Shown in pieces: positions 9,030 through 18,489 of a stretch of DNA of 64,000 nucleotides (position 1 is its first letter; the number at the start of each line of letters is the position of its first letter). The stretch covers positions 1 through 64,000 of the forward strand of contig JANSWZ010000003.1 of NCBI GenBank assembly GCA_024743215.1, in the 5' to 3' direction. The notes under the pieces were generated by a model, which did no database searches, had not been told where the DNA came from, and saw only the letters and a program-made list of their open reading frames with translations. A program made the position numbers and the translations under genes. This stretch comes from Alphaproteobacteria bacterium (GTDB lineage: Bacteria; Pseudomonadota; Alphaproteobacteria; Rhizobiales; GCA-2746425).

Positions 9030-9746
9030 TCAAATAAGGTTCAGTTCTGTGGCGATCCGTGTCAGGTGGGCGGTGTTGCCGCCATTGGTTTTTTCGCGGA
9101 TGTTGAGGCGGTGGCTTTCGACCGTGCGCACGCTGATGGAGAGTTTTTCGGCAATTTCCTTGTTGGCAAGGCCTGCGGCGATGCCTTGCAACACCTGGCG
9201 TTCGCGCCCGGACAGGCCATAGGCGCAGATGCGGCTGGGGTCTGCGGGCAGGGGGGTGGCGCTGACCGAACCGTTGATGCGGTCGCTGTGTTGGTGGTTT
9301 TGATCCTCGTCAGTTGGAGGGGCAAAGGATGCGGGCATGAGGGATGGCGCGACCTTTGCGGAGAAATAGAGACCGCCAGCGGCAACCGAGCGGATGGCAG
9401 AGAGCATTTCCCGGGCATCAGCTTCTTTCAGCAGATAGCCATTGGCGCCCGCTTTGACCGCACCTTGCACATATTCAGTGGCATCATAGATCGAGAGCAT
9501 CAGGATTTTGCAATCATGCTTGTTCTCACGGATTTTACGCGCCGCCTCCAGACCGTTCATCACCGGCATTGATATATCCAGCATGACCACGTCAGGGTTG
9601 TGGCGTTGCACAAGGTCCACCGCCTCAGCGCCATTCTTGGCTTCTGCCAGAATTTTCAGATCAGACGTGCCTTGCAGCCGGGCGCGGATGCCATCGCGGA
9701 CCACTTCGTGATCGTCGGCTATGATGATCGAAATGTTCGAGGACAT
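9030..9746 (-). CDS. NarL/FixJ-type response regulator (REC + LuxR HTH)
   Basis: This 238-aa transcription factor is the output of the kinase encoded just upstream. The receiver domain has the acidic pair DD (11-12), phospho-acceptor Asp57 in VVMLDISMP, and a Lys in NGYLLKEA. The C-terminal LuxR-type helix-turn-helix reads LSGRERQVLQGIAAGLANKEIAEKLSIS. A Ser/Pro-rich linker of about 50 residues joins them. The start codon overlaps the kinase stop by one base (TAATG), implying translational coupling. The pair is divergent from dctPQM, as in the dctSR-dctPQM layout of Rhodobacter capsulatus, so control of that transporter is likely, though inferred from position. Confidence 0.93.
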   Translation of the reverse strand: MSSNISIIIADDHEVVRDGIRARLQGTSDLKILAEAKNGAEAVDLVQRHNPDVVMLDISMPVMNGLEAARKIRENKHDCKILMLSIYDATEYVQGAVKAGANGYLLKEADAREMLSAIRSVAAGGLYFSAKVAPSLMPASFAPPTDEDQNHQHSDRINGSVSATPLPADPSRICAYGLSGRERQVLQGIAAGLANKEIAEKLSISVRTVESHRLNIREKTNGGNTAHLTRIATELNLI

Positions 9747-11284
9747 TATGCTGCCTCCCGAATTGGTGGCGTCGTTGGTTGCAGATTGGTGTCTGTTCTG
9801 ATGTCTTCGCGGGTGAGATCAAGCGGCATGGTGATGTAGATTTCAGTGCCGCACGTGACGCCTTCGAAATCTGCGGGCCCAATGGCCAGTCTACCGCCAT
9901 AGCTTTCCACACGTTCCATCATGTTGCGAATGCCAAGGCCGGTGTCAGCGGATGCGGAGGCGGTGCTGCCTGACCCGCTATTGCGTAGTTTGGACGGCAG
10001 GCCTTTTCCATTGTCACGAATGCGCATGATGAGAATGCCGTCCTGTCGTTTCAGCGCTACACTGACGCGGCTGGCCTCGGCATGTTTGGCAATATTTGTG
10101 AGACTTTCCTGAAGCACGCGGTAAAGCGCCGTTTTAGCACCATCCGGCAAGCTTGGGCCGACCGGTGTTGCCGTCACAGCCACCTGAAGCCGGGTCTGAT
10201 CGGCAAAATCATTGCACAGGTTCTGTATGGCGGCGGCAAGGCCCAGATCATCCAGCACGCTTGGGCGCAGATCCTTGGAAATGCGGCGCACTTCACTGAT
10301 GGCATTCTCCAGAACGCGCATGGATTTGGCGATCAGCGCGCGGGGGCTGGTGCTGGCGGTTGCTTCCCGCATTTCTTCCGCTCCGTCCCGACTGACTGGA
10401 TGGGCCGGCGGATCTGCTGGAGCCTGTGCATGGGCCAAATCCAGCGAATAGCGTGCGCCGACCAGCAACTGGCTGATGCCGTCATGCAATTCAGTGGAGA
10501 CGCGTTTGCGCTCTTCTTCCTGCACATTCACGATGCGCCGCGTCAGATCCTTCAACTTGCTGTCAGCAAATCGTTCTTCAGACAGACGGATGGCAAACAA
10601 CATGGCGCTGACCATCAGCACGGCAATAAATGTCAGTGCAAACAGGATAATCGCCGTCTGGTTGACGTTTTCTTCGGTCTGGGCGCGCAGAATGGTAATC
10701 TCGTTCTCAATGTCATCAAGATAGAGGCCGGTGCCGAACATCCAGCCCCATTTTGGAAGGTAATCTGCATAGCCCAGCTTTTCAGCGGCCTGGCCAGTGG
10801 TGGGCTTGTTCCAGATATAGCGGTGAAAGCCGCCACCATCTTGAGCTGCCTTGATGAGGTTGCGGATGACGTAGTCGCCATTGGGGTCCTGCAGATCCCA
10901 CCAGTTTTCGCCCACCAGTTCCGGCAGGCGCGGATGCACCAGGCTGTTGCCATCATTGTCATAGACAAAGAAATAGCCATCATCGCCAAAAGTCATATCG
11001 TGCAATATCTGCATGACCTCCGCCTGCGCCGCTTCCTGACCGGCCGGCTCGGCATCATAAAGGTGGCGGATTGAGGTTTGTGCCAATGATATGTAATTGC
11101 GGATTTCGGCCTGCCGGGCCGCCAATATGCGCTTTTCCACGGTGGCCAGTTCTGCTTGTATTAGACGGTCTGCCTGGAAGGAGATCACCAGCCAACTGAG
11201 TGCCGATACGGCCAACAATGGCAGAATTGTTATCAGAAGCAGCCGCGTCCTGAAGGTCAGCCGGGGTAGTTTATTGGGTCTCAT
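9746..11284 (-). CDS. Membrane sensor histidine kinase with periplasmic Cache domain (HisKA_3)
   Basis: A sensor kinase of about 512 aa. It has a first transmembrane helix (LLLITILPLLAVSALSWLVI), a single Cache sensor domain (DGYFFVYDNDGNSLVHP, then KWGWMFGTGLYL), a second helix (TAIILFALTFIAVLMVSAML), a HisKA_3 dimerisation helix with the phospho-acceptor His in STELHDGISQLL, and a HATPase domain with DNGKGL and TGLGIRNM. Cache domains of this kind often bind small organic acids. The ORF begins at 11377, but ATG 11284 has GGAG six bases upstream and is the better start. A Pro/Ala-rich insert follows the H-box. It is co-transcribed with the response regulator and probably senses the substrate of the divergent TRAP transporter (inference). 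Confidence 0.9.
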   Translation of the reverse strand: MRPNKLPRLTFRTRLLLITILPLLAVSALSWLVISFQADRLIQAELATVEKRILAARQAEIRNYISLAQTSIRHLYDAEPAGQEAAQAEVMQILHDMTFGDDGYFFVYDNDGNSLVHPRLPELVGENWWDLQDPNGDYVIRNLIKAAQDGGGFHRYIWNKPTTGQAAEKLGYADYLPKWGWMFGTGLYLDDIENEITILRAQTEENVNQTAIILFALTFIAVLMVSAMLFAIRLSEERFADSKLKDLTRRIVNVQEEERKRVSTELHDGISQLLVGARYSLDLAHAQAPADPPAHPVSRDGAEEMREATASTSPRALIAKSMRVLENAISEVRRISKDLRPSVLDDLGLAAAIQNLCNDFADQTRLQVAVTATPVGPSLPDGAKTALYRVLQESLTNIAKHAEASRVSVALKRQDGILIMRIRDNGKGLPSKLRNSGSGSTASASADTGLGIRNMMERVESYGGRLAIGPADFEGVTCGTEIYITMPLDLTREDIRTDTNLQPTTPPIREAA

Positions 11285-11512
11285 ATCTGGCTCCATGATG
11301 AATGCACGGGCCGCTTTTTGATTGTCCGGATCATTGTTTGCCTCCCCCTGACATCCAAACTCAGTAGTAATACGCATTTTTTCCGCAGTTAACGCAATAG
11401 CCTTCTTGAAAGTGATTGCCTAGACAGACATTTGCACCATTTGTGATGGTGGACGCGCCTATGCGCGTGGTAAGAATTTCGCATGACTTTGTGCAAGGGA
11501 GGAAATCTGCAC

Positions 11513-12622
11513 ATGACTAATTCAAATTCAAAATTGGGTCGTCGATCCTTTATCAAATCCGCTGGTCTGGTAACCGCCGGTGGCGCGGTGGCGAGCACAT
11601 TGGCGACGCCAGCATTGGCTCAGGACAAGCGTGAACTGAAAATGGTCACAACCTGGGGAAAAAACCTGCCAGGTCTGGGCACTGGTGCTCAGCGTCTAGC
11701 AGACCGTATCACAGCGGCTTCAGAAGGCCGCATTACTGTTAAACTGTTTGCTTCCGGTGAGTTGGTTCCAGCATTTGAAAGCCATGATGCGGTGTCCAGC
11801 GGTACTGCTGACATGTATCACGGTGCGGAATATTATTGGCAAGGCAAAAACAAGGCATTCAACTTCTTCGCTGCAGTTCCAATGGGGCTTACAGCGGCAG
11901 AAAATGATGCCTGGATGCAGTTTGGCGGTGGCCAGGAATTGTGGGATGAGCTGTCTGCAGGTTTCGGCGTCAAGGCGTTGCCTGCCGGTAATACAGGTGC
12001 CCAGATGGGTGGCTGGTTCCGCAATGAAGTCAACACAGTTGAAGATTTGAAGGGCATCAAAATGCGTATGCCCGGACTTGGTGGCGAAGTGTTGCGCCGT
12101 GTTGGCATGACAGCTGTTTCGCTGCCCGGTGGTGAAGTGTTCCCTGCATTGCAGGCCGGAACGATTGATGCAACTGAGTGGGTTGGTCCTTGGCTTGATC
12201 TCGTGTTTGGTTTCCACAAGGTGGCCAAATTTTACTATGGTCCCGGTTTCCATGAGCCCGGCACCACCCTTTCCCTGGGTATCAACAAAGGTGTGTGGGA
12301 TTCGTTCTCCGATGCTGACCGCGCGCTCATCACGGCATGTTCGTATGCCGAAAACAATCAGATGTATGCCGAGATCAATTTCCGGAATGGCGGAGCTTTG
12401 GCTGAGCTTGTCAGCCAGCATGGCGTGCAGCGCAGAGACTTCTCCGATGAGATCTTTGACGCGTTTGCCAAGGCATCAGAAGAAGTTGTCGCGGAAGTGG
12501 CCGAAGATGATCTTGGCCGCAGAATTGTAGACAGCTTCCGCAAAGCCCGTACAGATCTTGGTGGCTGGTTGAATGTGCAGGAACTGCCATATGTGCAGCG
12601 CCGCAACAAATATCTCGGATAA
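11513..12622 (+). CDS. dctP: TRAP transporter substrate-binding protein, TakP/FcbT1-like (DctP family)
   Basis: Periplasmic binding protein of a sodium-coupled TRAP importer. ATG 11513 is preceded by AAGGGAGG ten bases upstream; the longer ORF from 11483 has no site. The N-terminus is a twin-arginine signal (GRRSFIKSAG, then TPALAQ), so it is likely exported folded. KNLPGLGTGAQRLA, SGTADMYHGAEYYW and the WVGPWLDLVFG / GPGFHEPGTT segment are typical of the branch that binds 2-oxo acids or other monocarboxylates through a metal (TakP, TTHA0766, FcbT1). The substrate is therefore probably a small carboxylic acid, but exact identity is unknown. It is followed by a strong hairpin terminator and then dctQ and dctM. 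Confidence 0.92.
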   Translation: MTNSNSKLGRRSFIKSAGLVTAGGAVASTLATPALAQDKRELKMVTTWGKNLPGLGTGAQRLADRITAASEGRITVKLFASGELVPAFESHDAVSSGTADMYHGAEYYWQGKNKAFNFFAAVPMGLTAAENDAWMQFGGGQELWDELSAGFGVKALPAGNTGAQMGGWFRNEVNTVEDLKGIKMRMPGLGGEVLRRVGMTAVSLPGGEVFPALQAGTIDATEWVGPWLDLVFGFHKVAKFYYGPGFHEPGTTLSLGINKGVWDSFSDADRALITACSYAENNQMYAEINFRNGGALAELVSQHGVQRRDFSDEIFDAFAKASEEVVAEVAEDDLGRRIVDSFRKARTDLGGWLNVQELPYVQRRNKYLG

Positions 12623-12638
12623 ACCTATCTGAAAAAAA

Positions 12639-12668
12639 CCTCCCGCATGAAAGTGCGGGAGGTTTTTT
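12639..12668 (+). terminator. Rho-independent terminator/attenuator between dctP and dctQ
   Basis: CCTCCCGCA and TGCGGGAGG form a perfect 9-bp stem with a 6-nt loop (TGAAAG), followed by TTTTTT. It lies 16 bp after the dctP stop and 40 bp before dctQ, so partial termination would favour binding-protein mRNA over the membrane subunits. Confidence 0.9.
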
Positions 12669-12707
12669 ACTTCAACTCAATATCTCACACGCCTTGGGGG
12701 CCATATC

Positions 12708-13295
12708 ATGCGTGCGCTGGCTGATCTGATTGATCGGGTCAATAAATCTATCGGCAGAACCGTCATGTGGTTCGCTCTGTTCATTGTTCTCATTCAGTTT
12801 GTTGTTGTGGTGATGCGCTATGTCTTTGGCGTCGGGTCTATTTTTGCGCAGGAGAGCATCACCTATCTGCATGGTTTTCTGTTTATGCTGGCGGCTGCCT
12901 ACACGTTGCTGACTGATGGTCATGTGCGCGTTGATATTTTTTACCGCGATGCCCATCCGCGCAAAAAGGCGATGGTCAATCTGTTTGGTGCCTTCCTTCT
13001 CATGATCCCGGTCTGTGTGCTGATTTTCTGGACATCTTTTCCCTACGTCATGGCATCCTGGGCGGCTCTGGAAGGGTCACCGGAAACCAGTGGTATTCAG
13101 GCACGATACATTCATAAAACCGCTATTCTGGCGTTCGCTGCGATGATGGCCCTGCAAGGCGTTTCCATGGCCATTCGTGCATTGCTTGCACTGGGCGGCG
13201 ATGAAATGGAAATCGATCGATTGCGGATGAGCCAGGAATTGCCGGAACTGCGCGAGAAACTAACCGAAAAAACGCGCGCCGGGGGGCAGACATAA
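12708..13295 (+). CDS. dctQ: TRAP transporter small membrane subunit (DctQ)
   Basis: This 195-aa inner-membrane protein has four predicted helices (for example MWFALFIVLIQFVVVVMRYVFG and AMVNLFGAFLLMIPVCVLIFW), the usual size and topology of DctQ, which couples the binding protein to DctM. A cytoplasmic C-terminal tail of about 40 charged residues ends it. The stop TAA shares its last base with the dctM ATG (13295), so the two are translationally coupled. Confidence 0.9.
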   Translation: MRALADLIDRVNKSIGRTVMWFALFIVLIQFVVVVMRYVFGVGSIFAQESITYLHGFLFMLAAAYTLLTDGHVRVDIFYRDAHPRKKAMVNLFGAFLLMIPVCVLIFWTSFPYVMASWAALEGSPETSGIQARYIHKTAILAFAAMMALQGVSMAIRALLALGGDEMEIDRLRMSQELPELREKLTEKTRAGGQT

Positions 13296-14887
13296 TGGAC
13301 GTCTCTATTGGACAATCGCTCGATCTTTTGATGTTTGCCACGGTTTGCGTGGTGCTTTTGATGGGCTTTCCGGTGGCGTTTACGCTGGCCGGAACAGGGC
13401 TGGCCTTCGGCCTGATCGGTTATGCGGCAGGTGTTTTCGACCCGTCCTTCCTGCTTGCCACTCCGCAACGCCTGTTCGGCATCATGACCAATGAGGTTCT
13501 CATTGCCGTGCCGCTGTTCGTGTTTATGGGGGTCATGCTGGAGCGCTCCAAGGTTGCCGAAGAATTGCTGGAGACGATGGGTCAGCTCTTCGGGACTTTA
13601 AGGGGCGGTCTGGGCTTGTCGGTCACCATTGTGGGGGCTTTGCTGGCCGCATCGACCGGGATTGTGGGTGCCACCGTTGTCACCATGGGTCTGCTGTCTT
13701 TGCCGACCATGCTGGAACGTGGCTATTCCAAACGGCTGGCCTGCGGCTCAATCGCTGCATCGGGAACTCTGGGGCAGATCATTCCGCCTTCGATTGTTCT
13801 GGTGATATTGGGCGATCAGATATCCAACGCCTATCAAAAGGCTCAGTTGGATATGGGTAATTTCTCGCCGGATACTGTGTCTGTAGGTGACCTGTTTGCA
13901 GGGGCTCTGCTGCCCGGATTGATGCTGGTCGGGATGTATATGTTGTATCAGATAGGCATGGCTATTCTGAGCCCGGGAAGTTCGCCCGCAATGCCTCCTG
14001 AATCTGGTCAAAGGGTCAGTATTGGCAAAGTGTTTCATGCCCTTGTGCCCCCCATCGTACTGATTATCTCGGTGCTGGGCTCCATTCTTGGTGGCATTGC
14101 AACGCCAACGGAAGCTGCTGCCGTGGGTGCCATCGGCTCCATTTTTCTTGCTGGTTTGCGCGTAGGCAATGGCAGCCCGTGGCCTATCTATCTGGCGGCA
14201 ATAGCGCTGGTCGTGGTTCTGTTCATGACAGTCAATCTTGATCTCCGGGTCGCGCGCGATGAAATCTCGCAATTTGATCGATATGCCATTTACGCGGCGG
14301 CTGTGTGTTGCCTGATCGTGGCGACTGGTATTGGCGTGGCCCTTTTGCGTGTTTTCCGTGAAGGGGTTCTGACCAAAGTGGTGGAAGGCACCACCCATGT
14401 GACGACCATGGTGTTTGTCATTCTGATCGGTGCGTCCATTTTCTCGCTGGTTTTCCGCGGGCTGGGTGGTGAAGAACTGGTTCATGAAATGCTGAGTGAC
14501 ATACCTGGCGGCACCATTGGTGTTGTTCTGACGGTCATGTTGCTGATGTTCGTTCTGGGTTTCTTTCTGGATTTTCTGGAAATTGTGTTTGTGGTGGTGC
14601 CTCTGGTCGCTCCCATCCTTCTGCAGCTTGAAATGCCGAATGGAGATCCGATCAGCCCGGTCTGGCTGGGCATCATGATGGCCGTCAATCTGCAGACATC
14701 CTTCCTGACGCCGCCATTTGGTTTTGCCCTGTTCTATCTGCGCGGTGTCGCACCACCCAGCGTCAAGACATCGGATATTTACCTCGGGGCCATTCCCTTT
14801 GTTCTGATCCAGATGATTGCTCTGGTGGTTCTGTGGTATTTGCCAGCGCTGGCAACATGGTTGCCAAAAGTGGTTTACGGTCCATAG
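13295..14887 (+). CDS. dctM: TRAP transporter large membrane subunit (DctM, FcbT3-like)
   Basis: A 530-aa permease with about 12 or more hydrophobic helices. It is the translocation subunit of the TRAP importer and would be driven by a sodium gradient. It is about 90 residues longer than common DctM proteins because of a central insert (roughly residues 225-360, with extra helices IYLAAIALVVVLFMTV and YAIYAAAVCCLIVATGIGVALL). This matches the long DctM form that goes with TakP/FcbT1-type binding proteins. Conserved stretches include GFPVAFTLAGTGLAFG, GATVVTMGLLSLPTML and TPTEAAAVGA. It overlaps dctQ by one base. Confidence 0.93.
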   Translation: MDVSIGQSLDLLMFATVCVVLLMGFPVAFTLAGTGLAFGLIGYAAGVFDPSFLLATPQRLFGIMTNEVLIAVPLFVFMGVMLERSKVAEELLETMGQLFGTLRGGLGLSVTIVGALLAASTGIVGATVVTMGLLSLPTMLERGYSKRLACGSIAASGTLGQIIPPSIVLVILGDQISNAYQKAQLDMGNFSPDTVSVGDLFAGALLPGLMLVGMYMLYQIGMAILSPGSSPAMPPESGQRVSIGKVFHALVPPIVLIISVLGSILGGIATPTEAAAVGAIGSIFLAGLRVGNGSPWPIYLAAIALVVVLFMTVNLDLRVARDEISQFDRYAIYAAAVCCLIVATGIGVALLRVFREGVLTKVVEGTTHVTTMVFVILIGASIFSLVFRGLGGEELVHEMLSDIPGGTIGVVLTVMLLMFVLGFFLDFLEIVFVVVPLVAPILLQLEMPNGDPISPVWLGIMMAVNLQTSFLTPPFGFALFYLRGVAPPSVKTSDIYLGAIPFVLIQMIALVVLWYLPALATWLPKVVYGP

Positions 14888-14917
14888 AGTCGGATTTCAA
14901 AACCCTCAATTGTTGAA

Positions 14918-14950
14918 AAAGCGTCGTTGAATGAGTTTGAACGGCGCTTT
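14918..14950 (+). terminator. Probable terminator after dctM
   Basis: AAAGCGTCGTT and AACGGCGCTTT pair over 11 bp with one G-T wobble around an 11-nt loop, with A-rich sequence before and CTTTCTG after. It sits 30 bp after the dctM stop and before the zinc peptidase gene. Confidence 0.6.
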
Positions 14951-14991
14951 CTGCCAGGTGGGCAATTGACAGTCCGGCTGTTGCGCCCAAC

Positions 14992-15687
14992 ATGGAGAGC
15001 ATGCCCATTTTTTTGATCCTTGCCATTTTGTTCATTCTGCTGATTTTCGGACCCTCTTTCTGGGTGCGGCGACAGCTTAAGAAGCACGCACGCCCCAGGC
15101 CAGATTTTCCTGGAACCGGCGGTGAACTGGCATTGCATCTGATTCAGCGTGCCGGGCTGCGTGGTGTCGGCGTGGAGCCGATCGATGAGGGCGGGGATCA
15201 TTATGACCCTGAAACCCGGACGATCCGTCTCAGCCGGTCATTTTACCGCGGGAAGTCCGTTTCCGCTGTTGCTGTTGCAGCCCATGAAGTTGGGCACGCC
15301 CTGCAACATGCACGCAATGAAAAGCTCTTCCATTTGCGTATGGCGCTGGCGAAATCCATTCAGCCGATCAACAAGATTGCCGGTGCGCTGCTGATTGTCG
15401 GCCCGATGATTGCGATGATCGCTCGTGCGCCCAGTTTCAGCCTGATGTTTTTTCTGTTGGGCATTCTGGTTCTTGTTCTGCAACTGGTCATTCACCTTGT
15501 CACGCTGCCGGTGGAATTTGACGCCAGTTTCGGCAAGGCACTTCCTATTTTGGCGGGCGGTGACTATCTCGATCAGTCAGATTTGCCCGCAACACGTTCG
15601 GTTTTAAGGGCCGCTTCACTGACTTATGTGGCCCAATCTCTGGCGGGTGTGTTCAATCTTTGGCGGCTTTTGCGTCTGCTGCGATAG
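14992..15687 (+). CDS. Membrane zinc metallopeptidase, YugP/Zn_peptidase_2 family
   Basis: A 231-aa protein beginning with a transmembrane helix (FLILAILFILLIFG), then a cytosolic-type protease segment with the zinc motif HEVGH (residues 98-102, within AAHEVGHALQHARN), then two more hydrophobic helices (IAGALLIVGPMIAMIA and LMFFLLGILVLVLQLVIHLV) and the conserved VEFDASFGKALPIL segment, where the Glu probably supplies the third zinc ligand. This is the layout of Bacillus YugP-like peptidases, whose substrates are unknown. The start at 14992 or ATG 15001 cannot be separated. It stands alone between dctM and hemH. Confidence 0.87.
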   Translation: MESMPIFLILAILFILLIFGPSFWVRRQLKKHARPRPDFPGTGGELALHLIQRAGLRGVGVEPIDEGGDHYDPETRTIRLSRSFYRGKSVSAVAVAAHEVGHALQHARNEKLFHLRMALAKSIQPINKIAGALLIVGPMIAMIARAPSFSLMFFLLGILVLVLQLVIHLVTLPVEFDASFGKALPILAGGDYLDQSDLPATRSVLRAASLTYVAQSLAGVFNLWRLLRLLR

Positions 15688-15781
15688 AAATTTTGAAGCC
15701 TACCTTGGAATTACTCTAAAAACGCTCTAGCTACTCTCATGTCACAAGCGACCAATGAGATAATCACCAGCGAGGGCATTC

Positions 15782-16891
15782 ATGCTTAAAGATACCACCG
15801 ATAACAGCGCTCCGACCGTATCTGTCGCGCTGGATGAGCGATATCTGCGGATGAAGCAAGTCCAACTGCCTGGTGATCACCCACCCGTTAAGGCAGGCAA
15901 AGTTGGTGTTCTTCTGGTAAATCTTGGCACGCCTGACGGCACTGAAAAGAAGCCGATGCGCCGTTACCTCAAAGAATTTCTGATGGATAAACGGGTGATC
16001 GAATGGCCGCGCGCGCTGTGGTTTCCAATTCTGTTCGGCATTGTGCTGAACGTCCGCCCCAAAAAGAGCGGGGCTGCTTATGCCGAAATCTGGAATTATG
16101 AGCTGAATGAATCCCCGTTGCGGACATTTACCCGCAGTCAGGGCGAACAATTGGCTGAAATTCTCGCCGGGCATGAACATGTAGTGGTGGACTGGGCCAT
16201 GCGGTATGGCAAGCCGCCCATCAAGGAACGCATTGAAGCCTTGCAGGCCGCAGGTTGTGAGCGGATTTTGGTGTTCCCGCTATATCCGCAATATGCAGCT
16301 GCCACTACGGCCACAGTCAACGACAAGACCTTTGAAGCGTTGATGCAGATGCGCTGGCAACCGGCCTTGCGCACCGTGCCGCCTTACCATGATGACCCAG
16401 CCTATATTGACGCCTTGGCTGCCAGTATTGAGACCTGTCTGGGGAAGCTTGATTTTGAACCGGAAAAGGTGATTGCGTCCTATCATGGCATTCCGCAGAG
16501 CTACTTCAAAAAAGGCGATCCCTATCATTGTCATTGCATGAAAACATCTCGGCTTCTGGAAGAGCGCCTTGGCTGGGACAGCGGCCCGAACAAGGGGCGT
16601 TTGATGACCTGCTTTCAATCGCGTTTTGGACCGGAAGAATGGCTGCAGCCCTACACGGACAAGACTGTTGAAAAACTGGCTAAGGAGGGGGTCAAAAGCG
16701 TAGCTGTCTTCAATCCTGGCTTTGTTTCCGATTGTCTTGAAACGCTGGAAGAAATTGCGGGAGAAGCTGGTGAGATATTTGAGGAGCATGGCGGCGAACA
16801 TTTTGCGCATATTCCGTGCCTGAATGACACGCCGGAAGGCATGGCCGTGATTGAAACCATGGTGCGGCGCGAACTTTCCGGCTGGATCTGA
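15782..16891 (+). CDS. hemH: Ferrochelatase
   Basis: This enzyme of 369 aa inserts Fe2+ into protoporphyrin IX, the last step of heme synthesis, at the inner membrane. Family signatures are clear: GVLLVNLGTPDGTEK near the start, ASYHGIPQSYFKKGDPYHCHC with the metal-binding His, and FNPGFVSDCLETLEEI with the conserved Glu near the C-terminus. The length is normal for alphaproteobacteria. The N-terminal 40 residues before KVGVLLVNLG are a variable extension, so a later start is possible. There is no operon partner; neighbours are a zinc peptidase and an SPFH protein. Confidence 0.97.
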   Translation: MLKDTTDNSAPTVSVALDERYLRMKQVQLPGDHPPVKAGKVGVLLVNLGTPDGTEKKPMRRYLKEFLMDKRVIEWPRALWFPILFGIVLNVRPKKSGAAYAEIWNYELNESPLRTFTRSQGEQLAEILAGHEHVVVDWAMRYGKPPIKERIEALQAAGCERILVFPLYPQYAAATTATVNDKTFEALMQMRWQPALRTVPPYHDDPAYIDALAASIETCLGKLDFEPEKVIASYHGIPQSYFKKGDPYHCHCMKTSRLLEERLGWDSGPNKGRLMTCFQSRFGPEEWLQPYTDKTVEKLAKEGVKSVAVFNPGFVSDCLETLEEIAGEAGEIFEEHGGEHFAHIPCLNDTPEGMAVIETMVRRELSGWI

Positions 16892-17030
16892 GCGACCTCT
16901 TTGACCGGAAGGCACATGGCCTGACAATCGGCGGGATTGTACATGCTTCATAAAAGTCCCATATATTAATGATGGTAATAATGGTGAAAGCAGGCGGATT
17001 CCGGCTGTCCGGACCCTGGTATGGGAAGTT

Positions 17031-17999
17031 TTGATGTTTGGTTTTGACGTATTTGTACTGAGTCTGGTTATTCTGCTCGTCGTTGTCCTGTTTTTTACAC
17101 TGAAACAGGTGCCGCAGGGCTTCAATTACACCGTAGAACGGTTTGGTCGTTACACCCGTACCATGAAACCTGGCTTAAACATTCTTGTGCCTTTCATCGA
17201 CCGGATTGGCGCGCGGCTGAACATGATGGAACAGGTGCTGGACGTGCCGTCTCAGGAAGTTATCACCAAGGACAATGCGTCCATTACCGCCGATGGAGTA
17301 ACCTTTTTTCAGGTGCTTGATGCAGCACAGGCGGCCTATGAGGTCTCTGGACTTGAGAATGCGGTTCTGAACCTGACCATGACCAATATCAGGACCGTGA
17401 TGGGGTCCATGGATCTTGATCAATTGCTTTCCAATCGTGACGAGATCAATGCCCGGTTGTTGTCAGTGGTCGATCAGGCGGTTTCGCCCTGGGGCCTGAA
17501 AATCACACGTATTGAAATCAAGGACATCAATCCACCGCGTGACCTGGTTGAGGCCATGGGCCGCCAGATGAAAGCGGAACGGGAAAAGCGTGCCTCCATT
17601 CTGGAAGCGGAGGGCATGCGCCAGTCGGCCATTTTGCGCGCTGAAGGCGAAAAGCAATCACAGATTCTGGAATCTGAAGGCCGTCGCGAAGCTGCATTCC
17701 GGGATTCAGAAGCACGTGAGCGTGAGGCCGAAGCGGAGGCCCGAGCGACAACAGTTGTTTCCGACGCCATTGCTGCCGGTGATATTCAGGCGATCAACTA
17801 TTTTGTTGCGGGGAAATATGTCGACGCGCTACAGGCTATTGCCAGTGCGCCGAACCAGAAAGTGTTGATGCTTCCGGTGGAAGCGGCTTCCGTGATCGGG
17901 TCTATTGGCGGCGTCGCCGAAATCGCGCGCGAAGCTTTCGGTGATAGCAAAAATTCGACACGCAAGGGCGGTCCGCGCCTGCCTGACACAGGACAGTGA
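17031..17999 (+). CDS. SPFH/Band 7 membrane protein (QmcA/paraslipin type)
   Basis: A 322-aa stomatin-like protein with an N-terminal membrane anchor ([17 protein letters not shown]), then an SPFH domain starting [22 protein letters not shown], a segment rich in Glu/Ala/Arg that should form a coiled coil (about residues 180-245, [14 protein letters not shown] onward), and a C-terminal region with [17 protein letters not shown]. These proteins form cage-like oligomers that organise membrane microdomains and often modulate FtsH. The nfeD-like partner starts 10 bp downstream, the conserved SPFH-NfeD pairing. Confidence 0.93.
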   Translation: MMFGFDVFVLSLVILLVVVLFFTLKQVPQGFNYTVERFGRYTRTMKPGLNILVPFIDRIGARLNMMEQVLDVPSQEVITKDNASITADGVTFFQVLDAAQAAYEVSGLENAVLNLTMTNIRTVMGSMDLDQLLSNRDEINARLLSVVDQAVSPWGLKITRIEIKDINPPRDLVEAMGRQMKAEREKRASILEAEGMRQSAILRAEGEKQSQILESEGRREAAFRDSEAREREAEAEARATTVVSDAIAAGDIQAINYFVAGKYVDALQAIASAPNQKVLMLPVEAASVIGSIGGVAEIAREAFGDSKNSTRKGGPRLPDTGQ

Positions 18000-18009
18000 G
18001 ACTGTGCTG

Positions 18010-18489
18010 ATGGAAAACAATGGCTCCTACCTCTTGCAACTGGCTTCAGACCTTGGGCCTTGGGCCTGGTTGATTGGTGGCATTGTTTTGCTGGCGCTGG
18101 AATTGGCCATGCCGGGCAGTTTTCTGATCTGGCTGGGTCTGGCCGCGCTGGTGGTTGGCATCGCGTCTTTTGTCGTTGACTTGTCATGGCAGGTGGCCTG
18201 GATCGGTTTTGCGGCACTGGCACTTGTTTTTCTGCTGGTGGGGCGCAGATTGTTTTCTGCAGAGCGAACGACTTCGGATCGACCCCATTTGAATGAGCGC
18301 GGTCAGGCGTTGATTGGACGACAATTTACGCTGACTGAACCGATTGTAGGTGGCGAAGGGCGTGTGCGCATTGGCGATACGCTGTGGCGTGTCCGGGGGC
18401 CCAATCTGACAGCTGGAACGCAGATTGAAGTCAGCCAGACAGACAGTGCAACATTGATTGTTGTCCCTGTTGCCACCGGTAATTCTTAG
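18010..18489 (+). CDS. NfeD-like membrane protein, partner of the SPFH protein
   Basis: This protein of about 159 aa has two or three N-terminal helices (AWLIGGIVLLALELAMPGSFLIWLGLAALVVGIASFVV and AWIGFAALALVFLLVGRRLF) and a C-terminal OB-fold region (ALIGRQFTLTEPIVGGEGRVRIGDTLWRV). That is the short NfeD architecture which docks onto Band 7 proteins. The ORF as listed starts inside the upstream gene. ATG 18010 (or GTG 18004) lies directly after the SPFH stop and gives the expected N-terminus. Confidence 0.9.
   Translation: MENNGSYLLQLASDLGPWAWLIGGIVLLALELAMPGSFLIWLGLAALVVGIASFVVDLSWQVAWIGFAALALVFLLVGRRLFSAERTTSDRPHLNERGQALIGRQFTLTEPIVGGEGRVRIGDTLWRVRGPNLTAGTQIEVSQTDSATLIVVPVATGNS

Noticed and set aside
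10082-11074. 330-aa plus-strand ORF
   Set aside because: Shadow of the histidine kinase gene; the opposite strand has clear Cache, HisKA_3 and HATPase motifs.
13748-14485. 245-aa minus-strand ORF
   Set aside because: Shadow of dctM; composition (His/Arg/Gln-rich) is not protein-like.
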